DNA from: Methyloradius sp035460505
GTDB taxonomy: Bacteria > Pseudomonadota > Gammaproteobacteria > Burkholderiales > Methylophilaceae
Length of the DNA stretch: 23,001 nt
NCBI GenBank assembly: GCA_035460505.1
Contig: DATHWP010000074.1
Span: forward strand, 1 to 23,001
Direction of reading: 5' to 3'
Part shown: one piece after another, positions 7,820 through 15,778 of the stretch
Position numbering within the stretch: the stretch's first letter is position 1
How the letters are laid out: every line of letters starts with the position of its first letter
Notes under the pieces: generated by a model
Database searches by the model: none
Told to the model about the DNA's origin: nothing
What the model saw: only the letters and a program-made list of their open reading frames with translations
Made by a program: the position numbers and the translations under genes

Positions 7820-9025
7820 GTGCCTACCTACAACTACAAAGCGGTAGACCAGATTGGCCGCACGGCCAATGGGGAAATGGACGCCCTCAACGAAATTGAT
7901 CTCGAATTAAGGCTTGATCGCATCGGACTCAGCCTAATTACTTTTCGGCTAGCGAGGAAAACCGCAGGGCTATTTGGCGGTAAGAAAATCAACCTGCAAG
8001 ACCTCGTGATGTTCTGTTTCCAGATGGAGCAGCTCACGAGCGCAGGCGTGCCTTTGCTAGAGGGTTTGGCGGACTTGCGTGATAGCAATCCCAACCTGTA
8101 TTTTCAGAAAATACTCGCTGCAGTGATTGATGATGTAGAAGGCGGTAAGCTCTTTTCAGAAGCATTGGCGCGGCATGGCAGCGTGTTTAACAATGTATTT
8201 GTTAGCTTGATCAAGGCCGGGGAGCAAACAGGCAAGCTGCCAGAGGTTTTTGAAAACTTGGCCACCACGCTTAAATGGCAATATGAGCTGGTCTCACAAA
8301 CCAAACGCTTGATTGCTTATCCATTGTTTGTGCTGGTGGTAGTGTTGGGCGCAATCACGTTTTTAATGATTTATCTGGTGCCGCAAATGGTGTCTTTTTT
8401 GCGCAATATGGGGCAGGATTTACCCATACAAACCAAAATACTGATTTTTATCTCCAATGCTTTTGTCAGTTATTGGTGGCTTATTCTGTCGGTGCCAGTG
8501 CTGCTTATTGTCATTCTGAAAGTGGCGGTAAAACAAAGCGCAGAAGTACGTTACCGTTACGATTACATCAAGCTGCACTTACCAGTCACAGGTGAGATTT
8601 TGCAAAAGATTATCCTTGCCCGATTTGCCCGCTATTTTGCGTTGATGTATCAAACTGGCATCCCGATTTTAGATGCGATTAAAACGTGTGAAGATATTGT
8701 GGCTAATAAAGTGGTATCAGATGCGCTGAATCGTGCTCACCAGCAGATCAATGCTGGTGATAGCATGAGCGAGAGTTTCAGGAATGCAGGGTTATTTCCG
8801 CCGCTCGTAGTACGTATGATCAAAGTCGGCGAAGGCACAGGTGGCTTGGATAAATCACTGTTAAAAATCAGCTATTTTTATGACCGTGATGTGAATGAAA
8901 AAATAGAGAGCATGCTAAAAATGCTGGAGCCAGCGCTTACCGTGATACTAGGCGCGATACTGGCATTTATCATGTTCTCAGTGCTCGGCCCAGTGTACGA
9001 TTCATTCAGTAAACTTAAAATTTAA
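7820..9025 (+). CDS. mshG: MshG inner-membrane platform protein (GspF/PilC family)
   Basis: This polytopic platform protein (401 aa) couples the assembly ATPase to the pilin-adding machinery. It opens with the family-typical MPTYNYKAVDQIG. It has two T2SSF repeats (about 60-187 and 265-388), each with the usual paired signatures: AGVPLLEGL and KAGEQTGKL in the first, TGIPILDAI and KVGEGTGGL in the second. Membrane segments are expected at about 166-188, 215-236 and 371-391. Length matches the family. The start is GTG at 7820, 5 bp after the mshE stop, chosen because it gives the conserved N-terminus; no good Shine-Dalgarno is visible, so coupling with mshE is likely. It is directly downstream of its ATPase partner, as usual for GspE-GspF pairs. 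Confidence 0.93.
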   Translation: MPTYNYKAVDQIGRTANGEMDALNEIDLELRLDRIGLSLITFRLARKTAGLFGGKKINLQDLVMFCFQMEQLTSAGVPLLEGLADLRDSNPNLYFQKILAAVIDDVEGGKLFSEALARHGSVFNNVFVSLIKAGEQTGKLPEVFENLATTLKWQYELVSQTKRLIAYPLFVLVVVLGAITFLMIYLVPQMVSFLRNMGQDLPIQTKILIFISNAFVSYWWLILSVPVLLIVILKVAVKQSAEVRYRYDYIKLHLPVTGEILQKIILARFARYFALMYQTGIPILDAIKTCEDIVANKVVSDALNRAHQQINAGDSMSESFRNAGLFPPLVVRMIKVGEGTGGLDKSLLKISYFYDRDVNEKIESMLKMLEPALTVILGAILAFIMFSVLGPVYDSFSKLKI

Positions 9026-9046
9026 TCATGTATTCAAACCGTTAAC

Positions 9047-10642
9047 ATGGCGTTATTTACTAAAATCGTACTGTGCGCATCTGGCAATCAGCTGACTGCT
9101 GGGGTTTGGTCATGGCGCAAACTGCGCTCGTTTCAGGTGTTTGATAACGATGCGCAAGGCAAAGAAGATTTCGCGCATTTTTTACAGCAGTTTCCTAATA
9201 CCAATATCTATCTTCTCGCTGATTCAGTTGAAGAAGATTACCGCGTAGAGAATCTGCCCCACACCTTTGGCGGCGCCAAGCATGAGCTTGTAGAGCGCAA
9301 GCTCAGCCAGATTTATCGTAATAGTGTGTTTCGCGTTGCGCACTTTATCAACCGCGAAAAAGACAAGCGCAAAGATGATCGCTACCTGTTTTTAGCGCTC
9401 AACAAAGTGGAGTTTTTGGCTGGCTGGCTAGAAGTCATTGAAGCGCAACAAGCGCCATTGACGGGCGTTTACATGCTCTCTATGTTGAGCCAAGTGATAC
9501 TGCGCCGCATGCGATTGGTAGAGCCGCATATTATCTTGAGTGAGCGCTTGAATTCAGGCTTGCGGCAGACCTATCTGCACAACGGCAATTTAAGAATCAG
9601 CCGTCTTGCGCCTATGCCGCCAGAAGCTGAAAACCAGCTTGCCTATTTTTATCTGGTAGAAACAGAAAAAACGCGGCTTTACCTGATCAGCCAGCGTTTT
9701 ATCACGCGAGAAACTCCGCTTAAAATGCTATTGCCAGGGTTGGATGACAGTAGCAAAGTTATCTGCCGCCACATTGAGCAAGAGCAGGGGATTGATTGCG
9801 AGCGCATTGATCTCTCCGAGCTTGCGCACAGCATCCATATCAAACCTCAGTTGCTTGATGCCAACCCAGAGTTGCTACACATGCATCTGCTTGCTATTGG
9901 CAACGTGCCAGATAATCTGGCGCCCGCCACTCTCGTTAAGCAGCATCAGGTGCAGCTCATCAGGCAAGGCATTAACTTGGCAAGTATTTTTATTGTATTG
10001 CTTGGTTTACTGATGAGTGGCCTCTACGTTAATCAGGCGCTGGATTTAACTGCAGATACCAAGCAGGCTGCGCTTGATACACAACTGCAAAACCAGCGCT
10101 ATGCTGATGTCGCCAAAAACTTCCCCTCAACACCAATCGCCAGTAATGATCTGGCTACTGCGGTTGAAATTAATGATGCTATCAAACAATACGGCAAAGC
10201 GCCGCGCCGCATGATGCAAGTCATCAGCAATGCACTTGAAGCCTCGCCAGAAATTCAGCTGGATCGCCTGCACTGGATGCAAACCAACGATGTTAGTTTG
10301 AAAGATGACGACAAAACATTGCTTGCCGTGCCTAGTGAAAAAACCAGTCAGCAATCTAGTTTTGTGCCAGACCCAACCGTGCTGTATGAAGTTGGTTTTA
10401 TCAACGGCCAGATCAAAATGTTCAATGGGGATTATCGTGCGGCATTAGATTCAGTGAATCATTTAGCTGAGTTACTCAAAGCAGATAGCAATGTTGAGAA
10501 TGTCGAGATACTGCAAGCTCCAGTGAATGTCAGCTCATACACTGCCCTGCAAGGCAGTACTAATGATGAAAAAGCCGCGCTGCAAGCCGCTGCCATGTTC
10601 AAGCTAAGAGTCATCCTCAAGCGTGAGGTGCCAACCACATGA
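9047..10642 (+). CDS. mshI: MshI-like protein, PilM-like domain joined to PilN-like segment
   Basis: The protein has 531 aa. The N-terminal cytoplasmic part (about 1-300) resembles the actin-like PilM/MshI fold in arrangement, but I see no intact phosphate-binding loop, so nucleotide binding is doubtful. One membrane helix (about 309-328) is followed by a periplasmic part (about 330-531) of PilN style: a helical stretch after the membrane, then a small alpha/beta domain (VGFINGQIKMFNGDYRAA, FKLRVILK). PilM and PilN functions thus appear fused in one chain. It would link cytoplasmic ATPase events to the periplasmic alignment complex. It starts 21 bp after mshG, and its stop overlaps the mshJ start in ATGA. 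Identification is mainly by order and architecture, since the family diverges fast. Confidence 0.75.
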   Translation: MALFTKIVLCASGNQLTAGVWSWRKLRSFQVFDNDAQGKEDFAHFLQQFPNTNIYLLADSVEEDYRVENLPHTFGGAKHELVERKLSQIYRNSVFRVAHFINREKDKRKDDRYLFLALNKVEFLAGWLEVIEAQQAPLTGVYMLSMLSQVILRRMRLVEPHIILSERLNSGLRQTYLHNGNLRISRLAPMPPEAENQLAYFYLVETEKTRLYLISQRFITRETPLKMLLPGLDDSSKVICRHIEQEQGIDCERIDLSELAHSIHIKPQLLDANPELLHMHLLAIGNVPDNLAPATLVKQHQVQLIRQGINLASIFIVLLGLLMSGLYVNQALDLTADTKQAALDTQLQNQRYADVAKNFPSTPIASNDLATAVEINDAIKQYGKAPRRMMQVISNALEASPEIQLDRLHWMQTNDVSLKDDDKTLLAVPSEKTSQQSSFVPDPTVLYEVGFINGQIKMFNGDYRAALDSVNHLAELLKADSNVENVEILQAPVNVSSYTALQGSTNDEKAALQAAAMFKLRVILKREVPTT

Positions 10643-11250
10643 AACTGAGTCGGCAAGATTGGCAAAAATTGCGTTACCCAGCGATTGGGTTTGGCCTTGT
10701 GTTGATATTGATGACGCTGCTATACACCTATGTGGAAAGCGTGAGAGATCAAGCCCAGCAAACCTTGGATAAACAAACCAGCCAGCTCAACCAGGCACGC
10801 CAAAAATTCCAGACTTCAGGCCAAGAAAAAGACACTATTGTTAAATACCTACCGCTCTATCAGCAGCTGATTAGCGATGGCTTTATTGGCGAAGAGCACC
10901 GCATAGAATGGATAGACGACCTGCGTACAATCCACGATCAAAACAAACTGTTCAAGATCAATTACAGCATCGCCAGCCAGGAAGACTACAAGCCAACATT
11001 TAACCTGAACGCAGGCACATTCAAACCCAAGCGCTCAGTCATGAAGCTAGAGCTTGCCATGTTGCATGAGGGAGATTTATTGGGCTTAATAGAGCAACTA
11101 GATGCACGTCAAGCCACACCCTTTATATTGCGAGATTGCGAAATCGTCAGGCTTTCAAGAACCATCAGCAATAGCTACATCCCCAATATGCAAGCCAATT
11201 GCGAGCTGGATTGGATCACCCTGCGTGAGCCGGAGCAGCCACATGGTTAA
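10639..11250 (+). CDS. mshJ: MshJ-like (PilO-like) inner-membrane protein
   Basis: This 203-aa bitopic protein has a short basic cytoplasmic start, one membrane helix (about 13-31), a predicted coiled coil rich in Gln and Lys (about 33-62), and a small periplasmic domain. This is the PilO/GspM layout expected of the third member of the alignment complex. No catalytic motif is present. Its ATG overlaps the mshI stop (ATGA), so the two are translationally coupled and probably form a complex. Its stop overlaps the next start by 8 bp. Naming relies on position after MshI and on topology. Confidence 0.72.
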   Translation: MKLSRQDWQKLRYPAIGFGLVLILMTLLYTYVESVRDQAQQTLDKQTSQLNQARQKFQTSGQEKDTIVKYLPLYQQLISDGFIGEEHRIEWIDDLRTIHDQNKLFKINYSIASQEDYKPTFNLNAGTFKPKRSVMKLELAMLHEGDLLGLIEQLDARQATPFILRDCEIVRLSRTISNSYIPNMQANCELDWITLREPEQPHG

Positions 11251-11761
11251 GCCTGTGATTAAGTTGCTTATCCTTGTTTGCTTAATAACAAACGCCACAG
11301 CAAATGCTGCCGACAACATCGGCCGCCTGTTTACCACACCTGCTGAACGCGTCAACCTCAACTACATGCGCCAGACCTCAAGGCTGCAATCGCAAGAGCA
11401 AGCCGATGGCATGGAGAAAGCAGCGCCACCTGTCATACCATCAGAAATCTCCATGCAAGGCTACGTGAAACGCAGTGACGGCAAAAAGGGTACAGTCTGG
11501 ATTAATAACCAACCCATGCAAGAAAACACCTCAAACTCAGAAGTGACCGTAGGCAAAATGCACGGCGATAACAATCAAGTACCACTAACATTGCCCGCCA
11601 ACGGTAAAAACCTTAGCTTAAAAGCAGGGCAGGTTTATAAGCCAGCGACAGATAGCGTGAGCGAGGTCAGTGCGCGAAGTAGTTCTGAAAAAGAACTTAA
11701 AGGCACGATAGGCGGAAACGAATCACTACCTAATCAAACAAACTCATCTAGTAGTAATTAA
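11243..11761 (+). CDS. mshK: MshK-like (PilP-like) secreted periplasmic protein
   Basis: The protein has 172 aa. It starts at ATG 11243 with GGAG at 11232-11235, 7 nt upstream; a longer reading from 11102 would overlap most of the end of mshJ and lacks support. A signal peptide (hydrophobic 4-18, cut likely near TANA-AD at 22/23) precedes a small domain. The segment ISMQGYVKRSDGKKGTVWIN (69-88) and the following SLKAGQVY match the pattern of GspC/PilP-type homology regions (strand, glycine turn, W-I-N strand). Such domains touch secretin N-domains. The tail (135-172) is Ser/Asn/Glu-rich and looks disordered. No lipobox is seen, unlike PilP. Role: a bridge between the inner-membrane MshIJ complex and the MshL secretin, inferred from order and fold pattern. 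Confidence 0.68.
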   Translation: MVKPVIKLLILVCLITNATANAADNIGRLFTTPAERVNLNYMRQTSRLQSQEQADGMEKAAPPVIPSEISMQGYVKRSDGKKGTVWINNQPMQENTSNSEVTVGKMHGDNNQVPLTLPANGKNLSLKAGQVYKPATDSVSEVSARSSSEKELKGTIGGNESLPNQTNSSSSN

Positions 11762-11768
11762 ATAAGTC

Positions 11769-12806
11769 ATGACTTTTGTCTTTGAAGAGGCACGGAAGAG
11801 TAATCTCCAGCAAAGACAGTCTGGCGCTACATTGATTTTGCTACTCTTTATAATTGCCCTAGCTGCTACAACATATAGTCTTAAAATTTTTGATGCTAGT
11901 GATTTGAAGGCTGAGCGAGACAAAAAAACGGGATTCGCTTTAGCTGAAGCAAAAGCATCATTGATAGGCTGGTCTATAGGGCAAGCTAGTAAGCCAGGTA
12001 GCCTTCCATGCGCCGATACGATTAATGGCGGCAGTGGTGTCACGGGCGGCACAAATGCATGTGCATCCTATTTAGGACGACTCCCATGGAAGCAATTGGG
12101 TTTGCAAGATATACGTGATGGAAATGGGGAATGTCTTTGGTATGCAGTATCACCAGACTTTCGAAACAACATGACTGATGCAACAAGAGTTACCAAGCCA
12201 TTAGTTACAACATCGGGCGCAATTACTATCAAAGATAATTTTGGGACTATTTTGGCTACTAATGTAGTTGCTGTGGTGATGGCTCCCGGAGCAACATTAG
12301 CAGGTCAGGATAGTAGTGATTCTTCTGCAACTACCTGTGGTGGCAATCTTACCGTGTCGAATTATTTAGAAAACTATGATGCAACGAATCTAGTTTTTAT
12401 CAGTAGCCCTTCCACATCCACCTTCAATGACAGACTCATTTACATTACAAAAGACGAAATATACGTACCATTACGCAAACGCATAATTAAAGAGATGGTT
12501 GGAAACATTGCTGTTACAAGTGGGTTGCTTAGATATTATCAAACATACTCAAGTTATCCTTGTGCTAGCAATACACTTAATGGCTCACAAAACTGTGGGG
12601 TTGCGGGGGCGAAATTTATTCCATACTCTGACCCTAATTTACAATATGCCCAATTAGGAACTTGGATGTTAAATAATGGTTGGTTCAGTGGTGCTAGTTA
12701 TGGTTTCGATAGCGCCTTCCCTACAAAATTTAATCTTGGGTTGGTAATGAGTGGTACAAGTACCTGCAATGGCGTAGCGGGGGTGATTACATGTGTTCTA
12801 CAGTAG
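11769..12806 (+). CDS. pseudopilin-like protein with type IV pilin-style N-terminal helix, apparent internal repeat
   Basis: The protein has 345 aa. Residues 1-19 form a hydrophilic leader ending QSG, followed by a hydrophobic helix (A20-TLILLLFIIALAAT). This fits class III-like cleavage after G19, but the usual Glu at +5 is replaced by Leu, as in GspK/PilX-type tip pilins. The body has eight cysteines (81, 98, 122, 190, 265, 276, 333, 342), all predicted periplasmic. Residues 60-240 align by eye with the next gene product (LPC motif, C98, a VV-G strand, NLVFIS, and FNDRLIYIT against FDDMVVWLS). A C-terminal extension of about 100 aa repeats the YPCA...C...W...NGW...YGF pattern, suggesting duplication of the LPC module. 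Codon use is more AT-rich than in the mshE-mshK genes. It is 7 bp after mshK. Likely role: a minor or tip pilin; exact family unknown to me. Confidence 0.7.
   Translation: MTFVFEEARKSNLQQRQSGATLILLLFIIALAATTYSLKIFDASDLKAERDKKTGFALAEAKASLIGWSIGQASKPGSLPCADTINGGSGVTGGTNACASYLGRLPWKQLGLQDIRDGNGECLWYAVSPDFRNNMTDATRVTKPLVTTSGAITIKDNFGTILATNVVAVVMAPGATLAGQDSSDSSATTCGGNLTVSNYLENYDATNLVFISSPSTSTFNDRLIYITKDEIYVPLRKRIIKEMVGNIAVTSGLLRYYQTYSSYPCASNTLNGSQNCGVAGAKFIPYSDPNLQYAQLGTWMLNNGWFSGASYGFDSAFPTKFNLGLVMSGTSTCNGVAGVITCVLQ
12779..12786 (+). promoter_or_regulatory. ribosome binding site inside the preceding gene
   Basis: GGGGGTGA just 4 nt before ATG 12791 matches the GGTGA half of the consensus anti-16S pairing. 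It lies inside the coding sequence of the upstream pseudopilin gene and fixes the start of the downstream one, giving a 16-bp gene overlap. Confidence 0.5.
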
Positions 12807-13543
12807 TTTTCTGTGCATTAAAAAGAACTGGGGGTTTTACCTTAGTCGAGATGGCAGTTGTACTTGTTATTGTGGGTCTATTGCTGGGCGGTTTGTTTGT
12901 GCCACTTTCAGCGCAGCTTGATCAACGTAACGCTGCACAAACACAGAAGACTCTTTCAGAGATTAAAGAGGCGTTGTTAGGCTATGCTGCCATTAACGGG
13001 CGCTTGCCTTGTCCTGCTGATAGTACTTCTGCGGGACAGGAGAATCCTATCGGAGGTGGTGCATGTATAACTTTATATACAGGTTTTGTTCCAGGAGTGA
13101 CGCTCGGCATTACACCTACGGATAGCCAAGGCTTTGTGATTGATGGTTGGGGTAATCGTGTGCATTATGCAATTACAAATGCCAACGGCAATGCTTACAC
13201 CACCATAAGTGGATTGAAAACAGCGGGATTCACTGTAGTCTCTCCTAACCTTTATGTATGCAGTGCTAATGGTGGTTCAACTACCACATGTGGATCAGCC
13301 AATACCCTTACAACTTCTGCGCCAGTGGTTATCTACTCCACTGGTAAAAATGGTGTTATTGGGGGAGTGGGTACGGACGAATCACAAAACCCAAATCCAA
13401 ATAGTGCGGATAACAACGCCGTATTTGTTAGTCATGATATAACGGCAAGTGGAGCGCCCAACGGGGAATTCGATGATATGGTCGTTTGGCTATCAAATAG
13501 TGTATTAATTAATCGTATGCTTTCTGCTGGTCAGTTACCTTAA
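12791..13543 (+). CDS. prepilin-like protein with canonical GFTLVE cleavage site
   Basis: The protein has 250 aa. The leader (1-15) ends in GG and is followed by F16-TLVEMAVVLVIVGLLLGG, the textbook prepilin peptidase/N-methylase site with Glu at +5 (E20) and a hydrophobic assembly helix to about 38. The mature part shows RLPCPAD (71-77) and four cysteines (74, 92, 157, 167), a VIDGWGNRVHYAI block typical of pseudopilin-fold turns, and a Gly/Asn/Pro-rich loop (about 186-208) before FDDMVVWLS. It overlaps the previous gene by 16 bp and is its homologue along most of its length, so the pair arose by tandem duplication. Whether it is the main shaft subunit or a minor pilin cannot be told. Its size is larger than most shaft pilins, which favours a minor role. 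Confidence 0.8.
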   Translation: MCSTVVFCALKRTGGFTLVEMAVVLVIVGLLLGGLFVPLSAQLDQRNAAQTQKTLSEIKEALLGYAAINGRLPCPADSTSAGQENPIGGGACITLYTGFVPGVTLGITPTDSQGFVIDGWGNRVHYAITNANGNAYTTISGLKTAGFTVVSPNLYVCSANGGSTTTCGSANTLTTSAPVVIYSTGKNGVIGGVGTDESQNPNPNSADNNAVFVSHDITASGAPNGEFDDMVVWLSNSVLINRMLSAGQLP

Positions 13544-13553
13544 TAAACTTCAC

Positions 13554-14300
13554 ATGAACGACAACCAACTCCTGCGTTACAGCCGTCATATCCTTTTGCC
13601 GCAAGTTGGTTATGAGGGGCAAGATAAGCTCGTTAACAGCCATGCTTTGGTTGTAGGCGCTGGTGGTTTGGGTGCGCCAGTGGCTTTATATATGGCAGCT
13701 GGTGGTGTGGGTACGTTGACGATCTGTGATTTTGATACGGTTGACCTCACCAATTTGCAACGCCAGATTATCCATACAACTCAAACTGTGGGCATCAATA
13801 AAGCGCTTTCAGCCCAGCAAACATTACATGCCATTAACCCAGAAGTGCTGGTGAATACAGTCACTGAGAAATCGACTGAGGCTTCAATGAGGGCGTTGGT
13901 TGCGCAGGCGGATGTGGTGATTGATTGTTCGGATAATTTTAAAACGCGCTATACCTTAAACAGATTATGCGTTGATTTGCGTAAGCCCTTGGTATCTGGT
14001 GCCGCGATTGGCTTTGAAGGCCAAGTGACGGTGTTTGATATGCGCCATGATAATAGCCCTTGCTACCATTGTTTATTCCCTGATACAGGCTCAGATCAAG
14101 AGATGCGCTGCGCTGATAACGGCGTGTTTGCCCCGCTAGTTGGCATGATAGGCACTACGCAGGCCGCAGAGGCGATGAAATTGCTAATGGGGATTGGTGA
14201 AAGTTTGCAGGGACGCTTGCTATTACTGGATGTATTAGCAATGGAGTGGCGCACTATCAGGCTGAGTAAAGACCCAGCCTGCACTGTTTGTTCTAACTAA
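13554..14300 (+). CDS. moeB: MoeB/ThiF-family adenylyltransferase (E1-like)
   Basis: This enzyme (248 aa) adenylates the C-terminal Gly of a ubiquitin-like sulfur carrier (MoaD in molybdopterin or ThiS in thiazole synthesis). Visible motifs are the start LLRYSRHILLPQVG, nucleotide loop GAGGLG 35-40, the NLQRQ block 67-71, CSDN 125-128 with the Asp expected to bind magnesium/ATP, MRCADNGVFAP 184-194, and the zinc pairs C170-x2-C173 and C243-x2-C246. All sites look intact, and the length is the short MoeB/ThiF form without a rhodanese tail. It begins 10 bp after the pilin gene with no clear ribosome site or promoter, so it probably rides on the upstream transcript. No moaD, thiS or thiG is present in the window, so MoeB against ThiF/HesA cannot be settled here. 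Confidence 0.9.
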   Translation: MNDNQLLRYSRHILLPQVGYEGQDKLVNSHALVVGAGGLGAPVALYMAAGGVGTLTICDFDTVDLTNLQRQIIHTTQTVGINKALSAQQTLHAINPEVLVNTVTEKSTEASMRALVAQADVVIDCSDNFKTRYTLNRLCVDLRKPLVSGAAIGFEGQVTVFDMRHDNSPCYHCLFPDTGSDQEMRCADNGVFAPLVGMIGTTQAAEAMKLLMGIGESLQGRLLLLDVLAMEWRTIRLSKDPACTVCSN

Positions 14301-15143
14301 CTACTTACCGCCCACCAGCGCCTTCACCGCGCTCACTACATCGCCTGGCAGCAATATAATTTTGGCGTTGTTCGAGTCAGATACTTTTTGCAAGGCTTGA
14401 ATGTAACGGTCACCCAGCAAGAAAGTGGCAGAGCTGTTATTTTCTTTTACGGCTTCGGCAATTAGGCGGATAGATTCAGCTGAGGCTTTTGCGGCGATCT
14501 CTTGTGCTTCAGCATCTTTGCGGGCGGCTTCTAGGCGGGCTTCAGCATTCAAAATAAGTGACTGTTTTTCACCTTCGGCACGTGTTACCACAGCTACGCG
14601 TTCACGTTCAGCAGAAGCTTGTTGTTCCATGGCGTGCTGCATGTTTTGTGAGGGTTTGATGTCTTGAATCTCGACTGATTTTACGGTCAAGCCCCAGTCG
14701 AGAGCTTCATCGGCTATGGCTACTTTCAACTCAGCTTTGATGCGGTCACGTGAGGTGAGCGCCTGATTCAAGTCCATGCCGCCAATAATCGAGCGCAGGC
14801 TAGTTTGCACCATATTGCGCATGGCGATTTGAAAATTCTCAATGCCATACACTGAGCGTTCAATATTACTGACCTTGATGAACGCAATAGCATTGGCCAA
14901 TATTACGGCGTTATCGCGGGTAATGACTTCTTGTTGCGGCACATCCAGAATAATGTCTTTAGTGGTCACGCGGTAACTCACGCGATCTATCCATGGGAAG
15001 ATCAAGTTAAGCCCAGGCCTGATGACAGAGTGAAATTTACCAAGCCGCTCAACCACCCATTCTTCACCTTGCGGCACGATGCGTATGCCCAGCCAGATAG
15101 CGACAACAACGGGGATGAGTAAAACAATCATAAATTCGGTCAT
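14301..15143 (-). CDS. qmcA: SPFH/stomatin-family membrane protein (QmcA-like)
   Basis: The protein has 280 aa. One N-terminal membrane helix (about 4-20) precedes a band-7/SPFH domain (about 22-180; RIVPQGEEWVVERLGK, RPGLNLIFPWIDRV and LDVPQQEVITRDNA are highly typical). An Ala/Glu-rich coiled coil follows (about 180-235), then a short tail. It closely recalls E. coli QmcA. Such proteins form large cages or microdomains in the inner membrane and often act with FtsH-type proteases. It lies 38 bp downstream of nfeD on the same strand, the standard SPFH-NfeD pairing. AAGG at 15151-15154 supports the ATG at 15143. Its stop codon directly abuts the moeB stop on the other strand with no base between. 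Confidence 0.92.
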   Translation of the reverse strand: MTEFMIVLLIPVVVAIWLGIRIVPQGEEWVVERLGKFHSVIRPGLNLIFPWIDRVSYRVTTKDIILDVPQQEVITRDNAVILANAIAFIKVSNIERSVYGIENFQIAMRNMVQTSLRSIIGGMDLNQALTSRDRIKAELKVAIADEALDWGLTVKSVEIQDIKPSQNMQHAMEQQASAERERVAVVTRAEGEKQSLILNAEARLEAARKDAEAQEIAAKASAESIRLIAEAVKENNSSATFLLGDRYIQALQKVSDSNNAKIILLPGDVVSAVKALVGGK

Positions 15144-15181
15144 GGTTTTTCCTTAATTAAATACTAGTAAATTTTACGTGT

Positions 15182-15625
15182 TCAATTCGCGCGTTTTACG
15201 CGCAAGCTATTGCCTTCAATGGCGGTGATTAGGGCTTCTGCGCCTGGCTCAATTTCTTCATCAGACACCACAGGCCAGCTACGGCTACCCATTACCCCTT
15301 GTGCAAACTCAATCTGCCCGGGCTGTTTGGCGCTGACTTTTTGCGTGATGGTGCCCACACGACCAATTTCTTCGCCCTGCGATTGGCCTACGCGAGAATC
15401 TGTTGAGGTTTTTTTGTAGTTGAGCTTCCAGATGGCAAGAGAAGCTAAGGAGATCAATGCAAACAAAAAGAATTGCAATGCTACTGGCGTAGAAGGAAAA
15501 AGAGCCATCATTAACGCAATAATCAGCGCAGCCACGCCAAACCATAAAATATAAAAGGTGCCTGTGACCATTTCAATGGCCAGCAAGATCAACCCTAATA
15601 TGCCCCATGTCCATAACGTATTCAT
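15182..15625 (-). CDS. nfeD: NfeD-like membrane protein
   Basis: This is a short NfeD (147 aa, NfeD1b type without protease domain). Hydrophobic segments lie at about 5-24, 26-43 and 48-66, followed by a polar linker and a soluble OB-fold-like domain (about 82-145; GRVGTITQKV, QGVMGSRSWPVVSDEEIEPG, LRVKRAN). NfeD proteins are partners of SPFH/stomatin proteins and are thought to tune their membrane assemblies. The start is supported by AAGGAG about 9 nt upstream. It is the first gene of the - strand pair nfeD-qmcA and diverges from lemA. Confidence 0.88.
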   Translation of the reverse strand: MNTLWTWGILGLILLAIEMVTGTFYILWFGVAALIIALMMALFPSTPVALQFFLFALISLASLAIWKLNYKKTSTDSRVGQSQGEEIGRVGTITQKVSAKQPGQIEFAQGVMGSRSWPVVSDEEIEPGAEALITAIEGNSLRVKRAN

Positions 15626-15778
15626 TCGGCTTTACTCCTTCACTTCTTATTAATACAGCATTTAGATAATACCTAAGTTGCTGAAAAACAGGTGACTAAA
15701 AATAGCACCAACTAATGCGTGATTGTATCGACCACTCTGTGCTATTACACTGGCTGTTCTTCTCGGGGGAGGTGGTTC
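15626..15778 (+). other. divergent intergenic control region between nfeD and lemA
   Basis: This 153-bp space separates divergent starts and must hold promoters for both. I see no full consensus pair in either direction: a TATTAT-like -10 on the - strand and TTGCTG on the + strand have poor partners. The ribosome site GGGGAGGTGG at 15766-15775 directly precedes lemA and decides its start. Confidence 0.4.

Noticed and set aside
9028..9045. Five-codon reading frame (ATG to TAA) just before mshI, as a leader peptide
   Set aside because: It has no ribosome site, no codon pattern of an attenuator and no following terminator hairpin; it is likely chance.
11102..11242. Longer reading of the mshK frame starting within mshJ
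   Set aside because: It would overlap mshJ by about 150 bp and displace the signal peptide; the ATG at 11243 has GGAG at good spacing and a clean signal sequence.
15719..15778. Upstream in-frame ATG for lemA adding 20 residues
   Set aside because: The extra residues are not LemA-like, and the strong ribosome site lies between the two ATGs, right before 15779.
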